Shown here: positions 28,990-37,360 of the stretch, piece by piece
Position numbering within the stretch: position 1 is the stretch's first letter
Layout: each line of letters opens with the position of its first letter
Made by a program: the position numbers and the translations under genes
The notes under the pieces: model-generated
Databases searched by the model: none
What the model saw: the letters and a program-made list of their open reading frames with translations, nothing else
What the model was told of the DNA's origin: nothing
Source of the DNA: Bacillus glycinifermentans
Lineage (GTDB): Bacteria > Bacillota > Bacilli > Bacillales > Bacillaceae
Direction of reading: 5' to 3'
Assembly: GCF_001042475.2 (NCBI RefSeq)
Contig: NZ_LECW02000045.1
Span: 124,001 to 188,000 of the forward strand
DNA length: 64,000 nt

Positions 28990-30209
28990 TTAACCTCCTG
29001 CTTGAACAGACGGTGCTTGATTTCCACGAATAACGAATAAATGACAAGCACGATCCATGCCTGCGAGTATGTAAAGTACATCAGAAAAACGATAAAAAAG
29101 TTTTGCCTGTTCATTTCCGTTTTTTCGATGCTCAACGTTATCATGACCTCCGTCATAAAGAGAAAGAAAGCCAAAATCCACAGGATCATCGACAAAAAGC
29201 CGACAGACAAGTGCAAATCGTAAAATAAATTAATAACAAAAATCGCATTTGACATGATCACGCCGAAGAAAAACAAAAAATACGTAAAGAAGAAATAAAA
29301 CAAATCAAAGATAATCCGTTTTCGTTTCAGCTTAAAAAACTGCGATAAAAATTTCAGGACGACGTATTGGTTGCCGCGCGCCCATCTTGTCCGCTGGCGC
29401 CACCAGACCTTCCACGTTTCCGGTTCCTGCTCCCATGTAACAGCCGCCGGAAAAAAACGGATATGGTAGCCGAGGTTGTACACCCGGATCGTCAGCTCGG
29501 TATCCTCAGCCAGCGCTTTATCATCCCAGCCGCCGAGCCGTTCGATAATGCTTCTGCGGATGGCAAAATTCGTGCCGGGGATCGTGGCAATTTTGAACCA
29601 TTTCCAGCGCCCGCCCTGCGCCATCCACTGAAAGCAGATCGTTTCAATGTTGATGAATTTTGTCAGCAGCGTCTTCGCCGCATTGATGACGCGGAATTTT
29701 CCCACAACGGCGCCCGCCTTCGGATCGTTCATCAGGCCGAGAACGAGGTAATAGACAGCCATTTTCTCCGGTGTGTTGTCGGCGTCATAGACGCAAATGA
29801 CATCACCGTTCGATTCGGCAAAACCGCAGTTGAGAGCCGAGGATTTTCCTTTTCCGGCATGCGGCGGTTTCGTTACGACCATTTTAATAAAGTCGTATTG
29901 TCTGGAAAATTCGGTCACGATCTCACCCGTTCGGTCGGACGAATTGTCGTTTACGACGATAATCTCCAGCCTGTCCTTCGGATAATAGAGGTTCACCATC
30001 GCCTTCAGTGTCTGCCGAATCACGACCTCTTCATTATGTGCCGGGATCAGAACGCTGACCTTCGGAAGGTTCTTCACATTTTCTTTCCACTTCGGAATGT
30101 TCAGTTCGTAGGTCATGTAATGGCGGAAGCCTCCCTGCATCAGAAACATGTGATACAGCAGCATGACCCATATTAAGCTTAGCGAGGCAAAGAACAGAAC
30201 ATTACCCAC
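28947..30209 (-). CDS. ydaM: Family 2 processive glycosyltransferase
   Basis: A 420-residue membrane glycosyltransferase. The GT-A domain shows PAHNEEVVIRQTL, VVNDNSSDRTG, the metal-binding VYDADNTPE, AEDTELT and QRTRWARGNQ, the QxxRW signature of processive synthases. One helix lies before the domain and three to four after it. Unlike BcsA it has no PilZ domain, so c-di-GMP control must come from another protein, probably YdaK. GTG 30209 follows AAGGAGAG. Its start overlaps the end of ydaL by 8 bases. Confidence 0.92.
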   Translation of the reverse strand: MGNVLFFASLSLIWVMLLYHMFLMQGGFRHYMTYELNIPKWKENVKNLPKVSVLIPAHNEEVVIRQTLKAMVNLYYPKDRLEIIVVNDNSSDRTGEIVTEFSRQYDFIKMVVTKPPHAGKGKSSALNCGFAESNGDVICVYDADNTPEKMAVYYLVLGLMNDPKAGAVVGKFRVINAAKTLLTKFINIETICFQWMAQGGRWKWFKIATIPGTNFAIRRSIIERLGGWDDKALAEDTELTIRVYNLGYHIRFFPAAVTWEQEPETWKVWWRQRTRWARGNQYVVLKFLSQFFKLKRKRIIFDLFYFFFTYFLFFFGVIMSNAIFVINLFYDLHLSVGFLSMILWILAFFLFMTEVMITLSIEKTEMNRQNFFIVFLMYFTYSQAWIVLVIYSLFVEIKHRLFKQEVKWYKTERYNQKKSG

Positions 30210-31932
30210 GGCTTTTTCTCTCCTTAAAGATTCGTTTTTTTAGTGTGGCTCTCAAATAAAGGGTGTAGATAACGAACATCACCACAAACAGGAGCACAAT
30301 CGCTGAGAGAATCCACAGCGCCTTTTCCAGCGGACTTTGCTGATGATGGTCGAAAAACTCCTCAACGGCATTCACCTTATTGTTAACGTGAATCGTTCCG
30401 TCTCCGTTTGTATGGATTTCCACTTTGTCCGTTTTTACGGTTTGTTTTGTTTTCTTTATATCGAGCCATTCGCTGTTCGGAATGCGTTCCATTTGATCGA
30501 CAAGCTCAGGCAAATATTTCATGCCGAGATAAGGGTGGTAAAATGCTCCGGCTACCCCGCCTTCGAAATCGATCATTTGAGAAATGCGCTCATTCACGCC
30601 ACCGAGCGGATTCTCGGCTGATGCATCGACATAGCCCAGCGTTTCAGGGTACAGCGTCATCCCGTGCAGCATGGCCGGCTTTGTCACGAACGGTGCCGTA
30701 CCCGACGTTTTCCACGTTGTATCGCTGAGCTGAACCTGGCCGAAAATGCTTGAGAAATACTCGGAGGTGATCTGATAGCCGTGCTCTGACATCGTATAGT
30801 GAGGCGCTTCAAATCCGAGCGGATAGAGTCCTTCCGCAGTTAAATCCTCAATGGCGTGCGTCAGCTTTTGCCGTGTGTACGTTTCTTCGTTTTTTCTAAA
30901 CGGCTTCAAATAGCTGTTATAGGCTGCTTCATTCGGAAAGTCCTGTGCTTTTTTTAAAATCGACGGCGGATCATCTGCATTTTGCGATGTGATCGGCTGA
31001 TCAGCCTTGGCATCCCAAAATTCGAATCCTTCTCCGGTTTCGCTGTAGCGGTAAGCATGGGTATATCCGTGGACGATCACGCTTCCGCCCATGTCTTGCA
31101 GTTTTCTCAACACTTTGACAAGCTTCGGCTTATCAGACATATAGACTTTTTCGCCTGTTTCAGGGTTCACGTATACCGGGATGACAGCCAGAATAAAAGG
31201 AATATTCCTTTTATGCAGATACGAACCCGCTTGAAGCAGCAATTTTTCGTCTGCCATCGGACTGATATCCTCAAGCCGCAAGTATAAAAGCGTGCTGTCC
31301 GCTTTCTCTCCGAACGCTTGTCTCAGCTCCTTCGCCGTGAGCTGGCTGTCGTTTAACAAATTCGTTAAGCCGATGTATACGTTTGACTTGTCCGTTTTCC
31401 ACATAAAAGGGTGCGTTTTCCCATCGTCGGATTGATGGGTGTACAATGCCTTCCCCTTCAGTCCCGAGACTTCGAGCACATGAAGCGCGCTTTCCAATGA
31501 AACCTCGCTTTTCTCACTGCTGCTTTTGATCTCGTACACGTTTTCTTTGCTTTTTAAGGAAAGGCCGGAAAACTGGCTGAATTGCCCGGCATTAAAGCCG
31601 ATCGCAATCACGGGTTTTTTGTATGAGCCGATCAGGGATACGAGCTTCCTGCCGAGCTTTCGTTTCGTTTGGCCGTAATAGATGACGCGCATTTTGCCCG
31701 ACAGGTCCGCTGCTTTGACATCCTCGTCTTTTTTGACGGTTACGCTGGATGAGAAATGGCCTGAGATCAAATCGAGCATTTTTACATGAGCCGATTCTGT
31801 TCCGTCCAACGTTGAATAGATGATAAGAATTCCGTTCTCCTTCTCTTTCGCTGCGGCGGAGTCCGGCTGATATAAAGCCGCTGCGATTATGAGCAAGGCC
31901 GCCCATAAAAGGCATATTCTTTTACAATTCAT
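30202..31932 (-). CDS. ydaL: DUF2334 membrane-anchored protein of the exopolysaccharide operon
   Basis: A 576-residue protein with signal peptide (ICLLWAALLIIAAALYQ), a long extracytoplasmic part and a C-terminal helix (LWILSAIVLLFVVMFVIYTL) with a basic end. The central segment has LRLEDISPM, VIVHGYTHAYRYSETGEG and LGFEAPHYTMSEHGYQ, features of polysaccharide-deacetylase-like barrels (DUF2334). A role in modifying the exported polymer is likely but not shown. Its ATG lies inside the end of ydaK (11-base overlap). Confidence 0.88.
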   Translation of the reverse strand: MNCKRICLLWAALLIIAAALYQPDSAAAKEKENGILIIYSTLDGTESAHVKMLDLISGHFSSSVTVKKDEDVKAADLSGKMRVIYYGQTKRKLGRKLVSLIGSYKKPVIAIGFNAGQFSQFSGLSLKSKENVYEIKSSSEKSEVSLESALHVLEVSGLKGKALYTHQSDDGKTHPFMWKTDKSNVYIGLTNLLNDSQLTAKELRQAFGEKADSTLLYLRLEDISPMADEKLLLQAGSYLHKRNIPFILAVIPVYVNPETGEKVYMSDKPKLVKVLRKLQDMGGSVIVHGYTHAYRYSETGEGFEFWDAKADQPITSQNADDPPSILKKAQDFPNEAAYNSYLKPFRKNEETYTRQKLTHAIEDLTAEGLYPLGFEAPHYTMSEHGYQITSEYFSSIFGQVQLSDTTWKTSGTAPFVTKPAMLHGMTLYPETLGYVDASAENPLGGVNERISQMIDFEGGVAGAFYHPYLGMKYLPELVDQMERIPNSEWLDIKKTKQTVKTDKVEIHTNGDGTIHVNNKVNAVEEFFDHHQQSPLEKALWILSAIVLLFVVMFVIYTLYLRATLKKRIFKERKSRG

Positions 31933-32770
31933 TCATCATCATCTCGTTTTCCAGTTCTTCTAAAAATTGCTCAGCCGTCTTGATATCGTTGCGATACGGC
32001 AGGTAACACACATGGAAGGTTAAGGTTACATATTTGCCGTTCTGAAGCTGATACGTTTCAAGCTGTGTTTTCAGCTTGGACAGGACGGCGGGCATATGCT
32101 CAACCGGCGTATGGGTCAGCACAATGCCGAACCGTTCTTCAGAGGGACGGAATTTCTTGTCCGTCTCCCGTACGCTTGACCTGATTTGACTGCCGACAAA
32201 TTGGAAGAGCCTGTCGGTTTCTTTTTCTCCGTACAACGATTTAAACTCTTTGAAATAATGCATTTGAAGCAGCAGAAAAACAAACGAATTGCCGTACCGT
32301 TCTGCCCGTTTGATCTCTTCTGAAAGCTCAAGCTGCATTCGCTGTTTATTATCAAAACCCGTCACTCTGTCAATCGCGACAAAGCTGTTGATTTCAGACT
32401 GGAGCCGTTTGACAGAACGGTGAAGCTCTGCCGCGATATCGTGGATTCTTCCGGACATAAAGGAAAACACGATAAGCGCAATTCCCCAGATGACGAGCGT
32501 CCACAGCCCTTCTTCAGACGGAAACACGACTTGCCCCGCTTGAAAAAACATCATTAAAGTCCCGAGAACAAACAGGACGACGATGGTGCCGGACAGTGCA
32601 TAGATCGGTCCGAGCCATATACCTGCTCCGATCACGGCAAAGGTGATGCAGGTGATTAAAGTCCCTTCCGATTGCTGGGTGGAGACATAAAAGATAAACA
32701 GAGAAAGGGCTGCTGCGAGCCCTATCGTATAAGCAAACAGTTGTTGTTTGTCATTGAATGATATTTTCAT
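31922..32770 (-). CDS. ydaK: Degenerate GGDEF protein, likely c-di-GMP receptor
   Basis: A 282-residue protein with four to five N-terminal membrane helices (residues 10-105) and a C-terminal GGDEF-type domain. The catalytic GGDEF is replaced by SEERF, so no cyclase activity is expected. RETD lies five residues earlier, where the inhibitory RxxD site that binds c-di-GMP belongs. This fits the known B. subtilis YdaK, a c-di-GMP-binding receptor for the ydaJKLMN polysaccharide. AAAGGAAG precedes ATG 32770; a longer frame to 32827 lacks a ribosome-binding site. It overlaps ydaJ by 20 bases. Confidence 0.9.
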   Translation of the reverse strand: MKISFNDKQQLFAYTIGLAAALSLFIFYVSTQQSEGTLITCITFAVIGAGIWLGPIYALSGTIVVLFVLGTLMMFFQAGQVVFPSEEGLWTLVIWGIALIVFSFMSGRIHDIAAELHRSVKRLQSEINSFVAIDRVTGFDNKQRMQLELSEEIKRAERYGNSFVFLLLQMHYFKEFKSLYGEKETDRLFQFVGSQIRSSVRETDKKFRPSEERFGIVLTHTPVEHMPAVLSKLKTQLETYQLQNGKYVTLTFHVCYLPYRNDIKTAEQFLEELENEMMMNEL

Positions 32771-33845
32771 CGAAAAGCTTCCTTTCAGCCAGCAGCGGCA
32801 GCAGGTTGTCAAATGAGTGCGTCTCATTGCCGCTCATATATCCCCCGTAATACGTCTTGGTCGGGTCAAGAATTTCAAAATCATTCATTCTTTCATATAT
32901 CGCCTTGATCACGGTGCTGTCTGCATTTTGCTTTGTTAAAAACATAATGGCTAAAGCGTAAACGGATGGGGACTCATATTGGACTGCCGGTTTTTTTGTA
33001 TCCGCCAAATATCGTCCATAAAGCTTTCCGTTCGTCTGAAATTCGTGAATGATCCAATCAGCCAAAACAGCGGCATTTTCATCTCCCGGCCGCAAATGCC
33101 AAGCCGCATACAGCTGATCGATGATATTGACTTCGCTGTCATAGCTGTATTCCTTTGTTTCCGTATTGTATGTTTTCGGCAGAAAACCGTTTTTCAAAGG
33201 AGCCGAGAAAAGGATATTTTTGTTCCGCTGCAGGGTTTCTTTATCTATGATTCCGTTCTTTTTTAAGACTGATAGTGCATCAGGCATGATATACGAAAGC
33301 GTAATATCCTTAGATGCTGCCTGTGAGGCGGAATCGTAAAAATCAGTGAATACCCCGTTGTTCATGTTGTACGTTTTTAATGCGTCTCCGATTTTCTGAG
33401 CGGTTTGCTCATACTGGCTGTTTCCCCAAAGAGCGGCAGCTTGATCAAAGCTCCGCATGATTCTGAGATCATCGATCAGGGCGTTCACCCCGCTTGCTTC
33501 TCCGTTTTGAATTTCCCAAGAAACCAGGCCGTTCTTCATGAGAAAGGATTCGGTCAGACGCTGGTATTGCTCCTGAAAATGCGGGGCGTCTTTTCTGTTG
33601 ACCAAAAATTCCATCCATAAGCCGAGAGATTCCGATAAGTAAACCGGCTGATCAGAGAGATCGGTTTTGATGAGCCCTTGATCATTCATTAAATGATGAT
33701 AGACAAAGTACTCGGCAGGCTGTAGCGGCTCATTGGCTGCATCAGCGGCCGACCGTTTTTGGAGATTGCTTTCGGCTGTGAAGCCGCCGGCGGAAAGACC
33801 GATGAATAAACAGCATAAAATCAGACCCATCAATACATGCCTCAC
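32751..33845 (-). CDS. ydaJ: Family 8-type glycosyl hydrolase of the exopolysaccharide operon
   Basis: A 364-residue secreted protein with signal segment HVLMGLILCCLFIGLSAGG and an alpha-helical (alpha/alpha)6-like body resembling glycosyl hydrolase family 8, as in BcsZ. Repeated helices include MRSFDQAAALWGNSQYEQ and IIDQLYAAWHLRP. It likely trims or releases the polymer made by YdaM/YdaN. A second GTG at 33845 is chosen over the one at 33851 because GGAGGG lies 8 bases before it. First gene of the ydaJKLMN operon; a TATAAT lies ~35 bases upstream without a clear -35. Confidence 0.82.
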   Translation of the reverse strand: MRHVLMGLILCCLFIGLSAGGFTAESNLQKRSAADAANEPLQPAEYFVYHHLMNDQGLIKTDLSDQPVYLSESLGLWMEFLVNRKDAPHFQEQYQRLTESFLMKNGLVSWEIQNGEASGVNALIDDLRIMRSFDQAAALWGNSQYEQTAQKIGDALKTYNMNNGVFTDFYDSASQAASKDITLSYIMPDALSVLKKNGIIDKETLQRNKNILFSAPLKNGFLPKTYNTETKEYSYDSEVNIIDQLYAAWHLRPGDENAAVLADWIIHEFQTNGKLYGRYLADTKKPAVQYESPSVYALAIMFLTKQNADSTVIKAIYERMNDFEILDPTKTYYGGYMSGNETHSFDNLLPLLAERKLFDENIIQ

Positions 33846-34012
33846 GGGCACATCCCTCCTGTGTCAGATCTGTGACTAATGAAATATATTATAAATGAAA
33901 AAACGAAGATTGCTATCTTTTTTGCGCCTTTTTGATTATTAAACAACGGGACTATAAGACTGATAAAAGTGGGGGATATTTGTGGAATGTCAGCATAACT
34001 AATGAGAACAAG

Positions 34013-34046
34013 AAAAAAAGGCGTTGTGATAACACAACACCTTTTT
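34013..34046 (-). terminator. Terminator after rap-phr
   Basis: On the minus strand GGTGTTGTG pairs with CACAACGCC around TTAT and is followed by seven T. Confidence 0.9.
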
Positions 34047-34066
34047 CCTGAATACTACTGCCCGAA

Positions 34067-34198
34067 TCAACCAAAACCGGCGTTTTCCGTGACTTTGACC
34101 GGAATTTGGCTTACCGCCTTATGATCCGATACCTCATGGGTAGTGAGCCCCGCTGCCAGTATACCCAATAGCAAAGTGACGCCTGTCAGCTTTTTCAT
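34067..34198 (-). CDS. Phr-type pre-signal peptide
   Basis: A 43-residue ORF whose ATG overlaps the rap stop (ATGA), the standard rap-phr arrangement. It has a basic start MKKLTG, a hydrophobic stretch TLLLGILAAG typical of Phr export signals, then a polar tail ending VKVTENAGFG. Phr peptides are exported, cut to five or six residues and re-imported by Opp to inhibit the partner Rap. Which residues form the mature signal is not clear: the extreme C-terminus lacks the basic residue common at position 2 of known Phr pentapeptides. A strong terminator follows. Confidence 0.82.
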   Translation of the reverse strand: MKKLTGVTLLLGILAAGLTTHEVSDHKAVSQIPVKVTENAGFG

Positions 34199-35298
34199 GA
34201 AATCGCCTCCGTTAATTTGAATATTTGATCTTTCGCATAGCACGCTTTCTCAAAGTATTTTGCTGAATGCTCATAGTTGTTTTGGTTTTTGAAGTATTTT
34301 GCACAGTTGATGGCGAGGTCGGCTACGTCTGACCAATGCTGTTTCATTTCCAGATACTTGAGGCCTTGATCGATTCTGTCTGGATCGTTTTTCTCATAAA
34401 GGGAATGTATGATGAAGAGTTTTGACTGACATTCAGTCTGCTGTTTTTTCGCAGCGCGGGCTGCAGCTTGTTGATACCACTCGCGCGCCTCGGCATACAA
34501 CTCCATCTTGTACAGAACGCGGCTCAGCATATACTTCGTCCGCAAAGAAAAGACGGATTGCCTGTGTTCGGGGATGCTCAATGCTTTTTCCAGGCACCGC
34601 CTCGCTTCTTGCAGCTGATCATGGCGCTCATAGCAAATCCCCAGGTTCATGCAGGCAAGTCCGGCCGAACGGAAATCGCCGTCTGCGGACGCGCCCTCAT
34701 ACACCCTCTGATAAAGCGCCTCTGCTTCTTGAAACCGCTGAAGATCTACATAGTTGGCCGCGATCACCATTTTGCTTTTGAGCGTTTTGCTCGTATATTC
34801 GTCGTGTGCCTTAAACGATTCCAGCGCTTTTTCAGCATGGTTTAATGAAAAGATATTTTGTCTGATTTCATAATAGGCAATGGCCAGATGATAATGGAAC
34901 TCGGCTAATTCGATTTCATCAGGGATTTTGTGGAGTGAAAGTTCAGCGATTTTATAGAAATTAATAGCGGTGATGAAGTTCTTTTTGTAAAATTCATACA
35001 TTCCGCTGAAGAAATAAAAATAGTATTGAATCATGTTGTCCGTGCCGATTTCTTCCGGTGTTTTATTGATGTTTTGTAAGAGTGTCCCGGATTCCTCATA
35101 CCGTTCTGTCAACAGTTTGAATCGTGAATCGATGAGGTTGAAATACAAAAGCACATCCTGATTTTCTTCCATTGCATCAAGCGTCCTTTTAATTTCTTCC
35201 CTCATGGCGGCTGCCTCGGTAATGTTGTTCTGTCTGATCAGCCCGTACCATTGATTCAAGCTGTTTCCCACTGCCTCGAACGCGATTTTTGCTGCCAC
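34195..35298 (-). CDS. Rap-family response-regulator aspartate phosphatase
   Basis: A 367-residue tetratricopeptide protein of typical Rap length. The N-terminal helical bundle (residues 1-70, VGNSLNQWYGLIRQNN) is followed by about six TPR units, for example YHLAIAYYEIRQNIFSLNHA and ACMNLGICYERHDQLQEARR. Rap proteins dephosphorylate Spo0F or block ComA; which one this targets cannot be read here. GTG 35298 follows GGAGGG. The overlapping downstream ORF is its Phr inhibitor. I do not assign a letter (RapA, C, etc.). Confidence 0.9.
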   Translation of the reverse strand: MAAKIAFEAVGNSLNQWYGLIRQNNITEAAAMREEIKRTLDAMEENQDVLLYFNLIDSRFKLLTERYEESGTLLQNINKTPEEIGTDNMIQYYFYFFSGMYEFYKKNFITAINFYKIAELSLHKIPDEIELAEFHYHLAIAYYEIRQNIFSLNHAEKALESFKAHDEYTSKTLKSKMVIAANYVDLQRFQEAEALYQRVYEGASADGDFRSAGLACMNLGICYERHDQLQEARRCLEKALSIPEHRQSVFSLRTKYMLSRVLYKMELYAEAREWYQQAAARAAKKQQTECQSKLFIIHSLYEKNDPDRIDQGLKYLEMKQHWSDVADLAINCAKYFKNQNNYEHSAKYFEKACYAKDQIFKLTEAIS

Positions 35299-35535
35299 TC
35301 TTCACCCTCCGTTCACCGATATGGTAACCTGCCCTACATTACCCATTTTATCATAATAATGGTATATGAATAGTTATAAATAGTACAAGTTTACTATAGT
35401 CAACATGGCATACAACTTGATTTCCTGCCGGAGCATATCTGCGCCTTCCAGCCCCCCAAAGGGCTAAAGCAGGTTGAAAAAGTCCGCCGGTCTATATATG
35501 ATTGTATGAAGCGATAACGATAGGGGAGGCTTGTG

Positions 35536-36483
35536 ATGGACAGGGAAAAACAGCAATTGAGCATTGAAGCTGCCAGGCTTTACTATCAGTCCGATTACAG
35601 CCAGCAGCAGATCGCCGAACAGCTTCAAATTTCAAGGCCGACGGTATCCAGGCTGCTCCAATTTGCAAAAGAAAAGGGGTATGTCCAGATCCGCATCGTC
35701 GATCCGTTTGAGGATATGGGCGCACTCGGGGCGATGCTGGAGGAGAAATACGGGCTCCTTGAGGCGCATGTCGTCTTTTCTCCGACTGAGGATGATTCGA
35801 CCATCACGCACTACCTCAGCCGCTATGGTGCGGAATATATGCACGATACCGTTAATGACGGCGACATCGTCGGGGTCAGCTGGGGAATGACAATGTACCA
35901 AATCGCACAGCACCTCGAAGCCAAACACGTAAAAGGCGTAGAGGTCGTCCAGCTGAAAGGCGGTATCAGCCACTCACAAGTCAATACATATTCGGCAGAA
36001 ACGATTCAGCTGTTTGCCGAGTCCTTTCAAACCATGCCGAGGTATCTCCCGCTCCCGGTTGTGTTTGATAACGCCGAGGTCAAACAGATGGTGGAGCAGG
36101 ACCGCCATATCAAACGTATTATTGAGATGGGCAAACAGGCAAACATCGCGCTTTTTACGGTTGGAACGGTTCGCGACGAAGCGCTGCTGTTCAGGCTGGG
36201 CTATTTCAGCGAGGACGAAATCACACTGCTCCAAACGCAGGGTGTCGGCGACATTTGCTCCCGCTTTTTTGACGCTGACGGAAACATTTGCAGCGAAGCC
36301 ATCGACTCCCGGACGATCGGTGTGGAACTGGCTGATCTAAGGCAAAAAGAAAAATCAATCCTCGTCGCCGGCGGCATCAGAAAAGCGGCTGCCATTCACG
36401 GAGCGCTCAAAGGAAAGTATGCCAATGTGCTGATTATCGATCAGCATACGGCAAAGGAACTGCTAAAAGGGGAGGAAGATTAA
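35536..36483 (+). CDS. deoR: Deoxyribonucleoside regulator (SorC family)
   Basis: A 315-residue SorC-type regulator, clearly B. subtilis DeoR. The N-terminal helix-turn-helix is YSQQQIAEQLQISRPTVSRL (residues 21-40); the effector domain shows VGVSWGMTMYQIA and FTVGTVRDEALLFRLGYF. It represses deoC-nupC-pdp and is released by deoxyribose-5-phosphate. ATG 35536 lies 6 bases after AGGGGAGG; a GTG codon directly before it is less well placed. Its own promoter lies in the ~240-base gap shared with rap, which is AT-rich but shows no clear consensus. Confidence 0.95.
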   Translation: MDREKQQLSIEAARLYYQSDYSQQQIAEQLQISRPTVSRLLQFAKEKGYVQIRIVDPFEDMGALGAMLEEKYGLLEAHVVFSPTEDDSTITHYLSRYGAEYMHDTVNDGDIVGVSWGMTMYQIAQHLEAKHVKGVEVVQLKGGISHSQVNTYSAETIQLFAESFQTMPRYLPLPVVFDNAEVKQMVEQDRHIKRIIEMGKQANIALFTVGTVRDEALLFRLGYFSEDEITLLQTQGVGDICSRFFDADGNICSEAIDSRTIGVELADLRQKEKSILVAGGIRKAAAIHGALKGKYANVLIIDQHTAKELLKGEED

Positions 36484-36506
36484 ACCTTTTTCCGGGGTAT
36501 TTCCCA

Positions 36507-36558
36507 TTGAACAAAATTTCATATCGTAATTTACATTTGTTCAAAAATCAGTTATGCT
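36507..36558 (+). promoter_or_regulatory. deoC promoter with DeoR operator candidates
   Basis: TTTACA (36530-36535), 17 bases and TATGCT (36553-36558). TTGAACAAA (36507-36515) and TTTGTTCAA (36536-36544) are a perfect 9-base inverted pair, the second lying between -35 and -10. The sequence around the first, ATTGAACAAAATTTCAT, resembles the B. subtilis DeoR palindrome; a second half-site between -35 and -10 is also known there. Confidence 0.7.
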
Positions 36559-36591
36559 GAAACTATCATAGAACAAAGGAAGTGCTCGTAT

Positions 36592-37263
36592 ATGACGATT
36601 GCAAAACGAATTGATCATACAGCATTGAAACCGCATACAACAAGATCAGACATCAAAAAATTAATAGAGGAAGCGAAAGCATATCAATTCGCTTCAGTCT
36701 GCGTCAATCCGACATGGGTCGAATTTGCCGCTAAAGAATTGGCCGGTACCGGCATTGACGTTTGTACCGTCATCGGCTTTCCGCTCGGAGCCAACACAAC
36801 TGAAACAAAGGCATTTGAGACGAAAGACGCCATCGCAAAAGGCGCGACAGAGGTCGACATGGTCATCAACATCGCCGCTCTAAAAGACGGTGACGACGAA
36901 TTGGCCGAAGCCGATATCCGCGGTGTCGTAGAAGCGGCAGCCGGTAAAGCCCTCGTCAAAGTCATCATTGAAACATGCCTTTTGACAGATGAAGAAAAAG
37001 AGCGCGCATGCCGTTTGGCAGTTGCGGCGGGAGCAGATTTCGTAAAAACGTCAACAGGATTCTCAACAGGCGGCGCAACGGAGGAAGACATCGCATTAAT
37101 GCGTAAAACCGTCGGACCTGACATCGGCGTGAAAGCATCCGGGGGCATCAGAACGAAAGAGGATGTTGAAAAAATGATCGAAGCGGGAGCAAGCCGCATC
37201 GGCGCAAGCGCAGGGGTTTCAATTGTCGGCGGTGAAGCCGGAAAAAATGAAGATAATTATTGA
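36592..37263 (+). CDS. deoC: Deoxyribose-phosphate aldolase
   Basis: A 223-residue class I aldolase (dra in B. subtilis). The Schiff-base lysine is in [12 protein letters not shown] near residue 150; VKASGGIRT supplies the second active lysine near residue 180. It cleaves 2-deoxyribose-5-phosphate to acetaldehyde and glyceraldehyde-3-phosphate, and by removing this compound also ends DeoR induction. AAAGGAAG precedes ATG 36592. First gene of deoC-nupC-pdp. Confidence 0.96.
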   Translation: MTIAKRIDHTALKPHTTRSDIKKLIEEAKAYQFASVCVNPTWVEFAAKELAGTGIDVCTVIGFPLGANTTETKAFETKDAIAKGATEVDMVINIAALKDGDDELAEADIRGVVEAAAGKALVKVIIETCLLTDEEKERACRLAVAAGADFVKTSTGFSTGGATEEDIALMRKTVGPDIGVKASGGIRTKEDVEKMIEAGASRIGASAGVSIVGGEAGKNEDNY

Positions 37264-37275
37264 TATCATATGAGA

Positions 37276-37299
37276 GCGGGGAGCTTTTAAGCTTCCCGC
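37276..37299 (+). other. Intercistronic hairpin between deoC and nupC
   Basis: GCGGGGAGC pairs with GCTTCCCGC around TTTTAA; no T-run follows. It may stabilise the deoC message or cause partial termination. Confidence 0.45.
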
Positions 37300-37327
37300 A
37301 GAATATTGAAGATATATTTGTACAAAA

Positions 37328-37343
37328 TTGTAAGCGAATACAA
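37328..37343 (+). promoter_or_regulatory. Perfect cre site just before nupC
   Basis: TTGTAAGCGAATACAA fits WTGNNARCGNWWWCAW at all 16 positions and is also a near-palindrome. It lies between deoC and nupC, 18 bases before the nupC start, where bound CcpA would act as a roadblock. Confidence 0.8.
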
Positions 37344-37360
37344 TTTCAGGAGGACGCAAC

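Noticed and set aside
29367-30176. 269-codon plus-strand open frame
   Set aside because: Lies fully antisense to ydaM, whose glycosyltransferase motifs are unmistakable; no ribosome-binding site or family-like sequence.
36684-37199. 171-codon minus-strand frame
   Set aside because: Antisense to deoC, a certain gene; Ser/Ala-rich composition typical of shadow frames.
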